From the NCBI RefSeq assembly GCF_046250185.1, contig NZ_CP176469.1: DNA of 64,000 nucleotides; one strand, written 5' to 3'. Positions 61,201 to 64,000 of the stretch are shown here, piece by piece. The DNA comes from Litorimonas sp046250185. Lineage in GTDB: Bacteria > Pseudomonadota > Alphaproteobacteria > Caulobacterales > Maricaulaceae. The first letter of the stretch is position 1; each line of letters starts with the position of its first letter. The translations under genes were made by a program, and so were the position numbers. A model generated the notes under the pieces. That model ran no database searches. It worked only from the letters and a program-made list of their open reading frames with translations, and was not told the origin of the DNA.

Positions 61201-62232
61201 GTGGCGGCGCTCTCCAAATCAGTTATCGCGCGCATTGAGCGTCTAGGGTTTACGCCGCCCTTTATCGCCAATGTGGCGGCACTCGGAGACTCTCCAAAAC
61301 GTGGCTTGCAAGACTACATCGCCAAGAACCATCACGGATCAATGACGTGGATCGAAGAGACGTTTGAACGCCGCAGCCACCCGCAAAACCTGTGGCCCGA
61401 TGCCAAGAGTGCGGTCGTGCTGGGCATGAATTACGGTCCCGAGAGTGATCCTCTGCTTTCGCTCGACCAGACCGATAAAGCAACAATTTCTGTCTATGCC
61501 AGAAACCGGGATTACCATGATATTATCAAAGGGCGCCTAAAAGAAATTGCAGGTTTGATTGCACGTGACACTGCGGCAGATGTCAAAGTCTTCGTTGATA
61601 CCGCTCCCCTGATGGAAAAGCCTTTGGCACAGCAGGCAGGACTTGGCTGGCAGGGAAAACACACAAACCTCGTTAGTCGCGATTACGGGTCTTGGCTGTT
61701 TCTTGGCACAATCCTAAGCGCCGCTAGCTTAACTCCGACCAATGCAGAGATTGACCATTGCGGGAGTTGCCGCGCCTGTTTGGATGTCTGCCCGACAGAA
61801 GCTTTCCCAGCGCCATATCAATTAGATGCGAGGCGTTGCATATCTTATCTGACCATCGAGCATGCGGGCCCAGTTGACTTGGAATTGCGGGCTAAGATGG
61901 GAAATCGAATTTACGGCTGCGACGACTGCCTTGCCGTCTGCCCTTGGAATAAATTTGCCGAAGTTTCGCATGAGGCAAAATTAAAGGCGCGGGAAGCACT
62001 CAATGCTCCCTCTCTCGCAGAGCTAGCATTGCTCGGGGAAGATGGGTTTCGTTTGCACTTCTCAGGCTCTCCCATCAAGCGCATTGGTTGGCACAGATTT
62101 CTTCGGAATGTTCTCTACGCGGTCGGAAATAGCGCCGATCCTGAACTTGTCCATATCGCGGCCACGCATATCAACCATTCTGATCCCGTTGTAAGGGATG
62201 CAGCGATTTGGGCCAAAACGCGCCTCACCTGA
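61201..62232 (+). CDS. queG: Epoxyqueuosine reductase
   Basis: The 343-residue cobalamin-dependent enzyme makes queuosine from epoxyqueuosine in tRNA. Two 4Fe-4S clusters are supported by the motifs CGSCRACLDVCPTEAF and GCDDCLAVCPWNKF; the N-terminal cobalamin-binding domain contains VFVDTAPLMEKPLAQQAG and GKHTNLVS. C-terminal HEAT-like repeats end RDAAIWAKTRL. The start is GTG at 61201, eight bases after the fzlA stop, with AGAAG upstream; the two genes are probably one transcript. Confidence 0.95.
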   Translation: MAALSKSVIARIERLGFTPPFIANVAALGDSPKRGLQDYIAKNHHGSMTWIEETFERRSHPQNLWPDAKSAVVLGMNYGPESDPLLSLDQTDKATISVYARNRDYHDIIKGRLKEIAGLIARDTAADVKVFVDTAPLMEKPLAQQAGLGWQGKHTNLVSRDYGSWLFLGTILSAASLTPTNAEIDHCGSCRACLDVCPTEAFPAPYQLDARRCISYLTIEHAGPVDLELRAKMGNRIYGCDDCLAVCPWNKFAEVSHEAKLKAREALNAPSLAELALLGEDGFRLHFSGSPIKRIGWHRFLRNVLYAVGNSADPELVHIAATHINHSDPVVRDAAIWAKTRLT

Positions 62233-62305
62233 CGTTTACTTGCAATTAGTGAGTTGCAACTAGGGATGATATATTGATCAGGGATGATCGCGGGGGAGAT
62301 CAGGG

Positions 62306-63709
62306 ATGCGCCAACCGCGATATTCTGAAAAACTGGGCTGGGCAAATGAGACCCGACCACATGTGGTTGTCGTGATCATATGTTTGACGTTGTTACTAAC
62401 ACTCGCCTTCGCTCTCCTCTTGGATTGGCAAACAACACTTCTGTCTGTGACGGCAACTGTCGCGATTGCGAGCTTAATTTTTTCAGTGTTTCGGCTAATT
62501 GCTTGCCTGACACCTAAGCCTAAAAACCCAGAAACAAACTCCGCGATAGAACTGCCACCCTACACTGTATTAGTGCCGTTATTTGATGAAGCTAATATGG
62601 TCGCAGATTTGATCAAAGGCTTGGAGCGACTAGATTATCCGTGTGAAAGATTACAAATTCTGTTGATTTGCGAAGCCGTAGACCCTGAGACTATTGCCGC
62701 TGTGCAAGCACATCTTCGTCCATCATTTGAATTAATTATTGTCCCAAAAGGCACGCCCCAAACCAAGCCACGTGCGCTGAATCACGCGATGCAATATGCT
62801 AGCGGCGCCCTAATCACGATCTACGATGCCGAAGACCGTCCCCATCCACAACAACTTCGCACCGCCGCCATGGCCTTTGCAGCGCGTCCAGATTGGCAAG
62901 CCCTTCAAGCGCCATTAGATTATTACAACACACACACAAATTGGCTAACCCAACAATTTAGTTTGGAATACGCAGCTTTGTTTCATATTTGGATTCCTTT
63001 TCTCTCTCGAATGAGTCTGCCATTTCCATTGGGCGGCACGTCAAACCATATGCGGCGCGAGGTACTAGACGCCGTTGGCGGTTGGGATCCCTATAACGTA
63101 ACAGAGGATGCTGACCTTAGTTTTCGCTTAGCGCTCAGGCCCGGAAAAATTGGCTATATCGATGTGCCAACAGATGAAGAGGCTGTGGCCAATCTTGCCG
63201 ATTGGCGGCTACAGCGCGCGCGGTGGATCAAAGGTTTCATGCAGAGTTGGGGCGTCCATATGAGTGCACCTTTTGCGCCAGGCGGTCTGCGCGGCATAGT
63301 GCGTTGTTTCACTCTTCAGGTCACGCTTGGCTTTACACTGCTCTCAATTTGGTTTTACATACCCACGCTATTTATTCTCGCCCTCATCTTCGCCTATTTC
63401 CAAATGCAAGCCATCCCGATTCAAGTGCCGCCCCTTTATAGTTTTAGCTTTGGCCTCTCGATTGCTGTTGGTATTCTTATTGGCATGATCGGTGCGTATC
63501 GGGCGCGAAAACCGCAATTAATTTTATCGGCAGTCTTTATGCCGCTCTATTGGGTTCTATTATTCCGACCCGCAATGCGAGCCTTATGGGAGCTGCGTTA
63601 CGCACCTTTTCACTGGCACAAAACGCGACATGGTGTTAACCCGCCGCCGAAACTGAAGACTGGCGACACCGCAGCGACACCGCGCGAAGCTGACGGCCCT
63701 GCCAATTAA
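62306..63709 (+). CDS. Membrane-bound family 2 glycosyltransferase
   Basis: The 467-residue protein has two N-terminal membrane helices, a processive-type GT2 catalytic domain, and C-terminal helices. Catalytic motifs are the DAED metal site (ITIYDAEDRPHPQQL), the TED general base (VTEDADLSFRL) and the QxxRW acceptor-site motif (LQRARWIKGFMQSWG). This layout is that of cellulose- or NAG-synthase-like enzymes that extrude beta-glycans, but the short length and lack of a PilZ domain leave the product open. No bcs or other polysaccharide gene is near. GGGGGAG precedes the ATG. Confidence 0.88.
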   Translation: MRQPRYSEKLGWANETRPHVVVVIICLTLLLTLAFALLLDWQTTLLSVTATVAIASLIFSVFRLIACLTPKPKNPETNSAIELPPYTVLVPLFDEANMVADLIKGLERLDYPCERLQILLICEAVDPETIAAVQAHLRPSFELIIVPKGTPQTKPRALNHAMQYASGALITIYDAEDRPHPQQLRTAAMAFAARPDWQALQAPLDYYNTHTNWLTQQFSLEYAALFHIWIPFLSRMSLPFPLGGTSNHMRREVLDAVGGWDPYNVTEDADLSFRLALRPGKIGYIDVPTDEEAVANLADWRLQRARWIKGFMQSWGVHMSAPFAPGGLRGIVRCFTLQVTLGFTLLSIWFYIPTLFILALIFAYFQMQAIPIQVPPLYSFSFGLSIAVGILIGMIGAYRARKPQLILSAVFMPLYWVLLFRPAMRALWELRYAPFHWHKTRHGVNPPPKLKTGDTAATPREADGPAN

Positions 63710-63723
63710 TTAAAGGCCTCTGC

Positions 63724-63942
63724 ATGAGTCCCTCCGATGATTTAATGATAAGTTCGATTGCCTTGCTCATTTGTATCGTGCTGGGCATTTTGGGTTTTCG
63801 CAATAATTTCAAGGTTCATGATACGCTTAAACCGCATCGCCCCCCATGGATGCTAATCTCGCTCGCCAGCATTGCGACAGGCTTCATGTTGCTCGTTCAT
63901 ATTGCCAATTTAATTGGCTTTGAAACGGGCGGACGGATGTAG
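63724..63942 (+). CDS. Small two-helix membrane protein, unknown function
   Basis: The 72-residue protein has two hydrophobic segments (MISSIALLICIVLGILGF and PWMLISLASIATGFMLLVHI) joined by a basic loop (NNFKVHDTLKPHRPP). It starts 14 bases after the glycosyltransferase stop on the same strand and is likely cotranscribed. I do not recognise a family. It could be an accessory subunit of the transferase; that rests on position only. Confidence 0.65.
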   Translation: MSPSDDLMISSIALLICIVLGILGFRNNFKVHDTLKPHRPPWMLISLASIATGFMLLVHIANLIGFETGGRM

Positions 63943-63951
63943 CGCTTACCC

Positions 63952-63986
63952 AAAAAAACACCCGATTCTCGGTGGAGAGAACCGGG
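63952..63986 (-). terminator. Intrinsic terminator for a minus-strand gene beyond the window
   Basis: Ten-base arms at 63961-63970 and 63977-63986 pair fully in the minus-strand RNA (one G-U pair) and are followed on that strand by a run of seven T (complement of 63952-63958). It points to a convergent gene just past the right edge of the window. Confidence 0.8.
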
Positions 63987-64000
63987 CTAAGTTGTGGGAA

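Noticed and set aside
1..64000. Search for mobile elements, CRISPR arrays, toxin-antitoxin pairs or phage defence islands
   Set aside because: No transposase, integrase, regular repeats, or defence gene pairs were visible; the window is core genome.

Overview
The window is a contiguous, gene-dense piece of an alphaproteobacterial chromosome of moderate GC content. Several genes point to the Caulobacterales/Maricaulales side of the class (Hyphomonadaceae or Robiginitomaculaceae-like): a DivL-type pseudo-histidine kinase with Tyr at the phospho-acceptor position, an FzlA-like GST-fold division protein, ChvG/ChvI next to PTS genes, AddAB, the AmgK/MurU cell-wall recycling pair, a bacterial Mic60/mitofilin in the hem cluster, and the trpF-trpB-trpA-accD-folC order. 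The assignment to a group is inference; the genes are read from sequence. I see no insertion sequence, prophage, CRISPR array, rRNA or plasmid origin.

Region 1 (1-10.4 kb, minus strand) is the classic tRNA-tufB/ribosomal/RNA polymerase cluster: tRNA-Tyr, tRNA-Gly, tuf, tRNA-Trp, secE, nusG, rplK, rplA, L10 leader RNA, rplJ, rplL, rpoB, rpoC (cut by the window edge). Hairpins lie in the rplL-rpoB and rpoB-rpoC gaps. Region 2 (10.6-20.3 kb) holds rlmB, a cyanide-insensitive alternative oxidase, a DUF1295 membrane protein, rpoN, and the trp-accD-folC operon, which is interrupted between trpB and trpA by an entericidin-type lipoprotein gene with its own general-stress (EcfG-type) promoter and terminator.

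Region 3 (20.3-37.5 kb, mostly minus strand) runs, in transcription order, chvI-chvG-EIIA-HPr-TonB-like lipoprotein, glmM, divL, then tsaE-amgK-murU-addB-addA-trxA as an overlapping chain, with a 2Fe-2S ferredoxin gene inserted in the opposite direction between divL and tsaE. It combines cell-cycle control, envelope stress sensing, amino-sugar supply and recycling, and double-strand-break repair. hprK, usually found between chvG and the EIIA gene, is missing.

Region 4 (37.7-52.9 kb) contains yggT, the cytochrome c maturation genes ccmFGHI, the TamA/TamB outer-membrane assembly pair, a heme/membrane-shape cluster (hemC-hemD-mic60-hemY) and divergent tsaD plus a YciI-like gene. Region 5 (52.9-64 kb) is more varied: a lone cytochrome P450, DUF2177, a SulP transporter, an M1 aminopeptidase lipoprotein, a zinc-type CDF transporter with a Zur-like box at its start, fzlA-queG, and a membrane glycosyltransferase with a small membrane protein. 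Most of the window is conserved core genome. The best leads are regulatory: the Zur-like box at the CDF gene, the stress-promoted ecn cassette inside the trp operon, and the altered PTS cassette.
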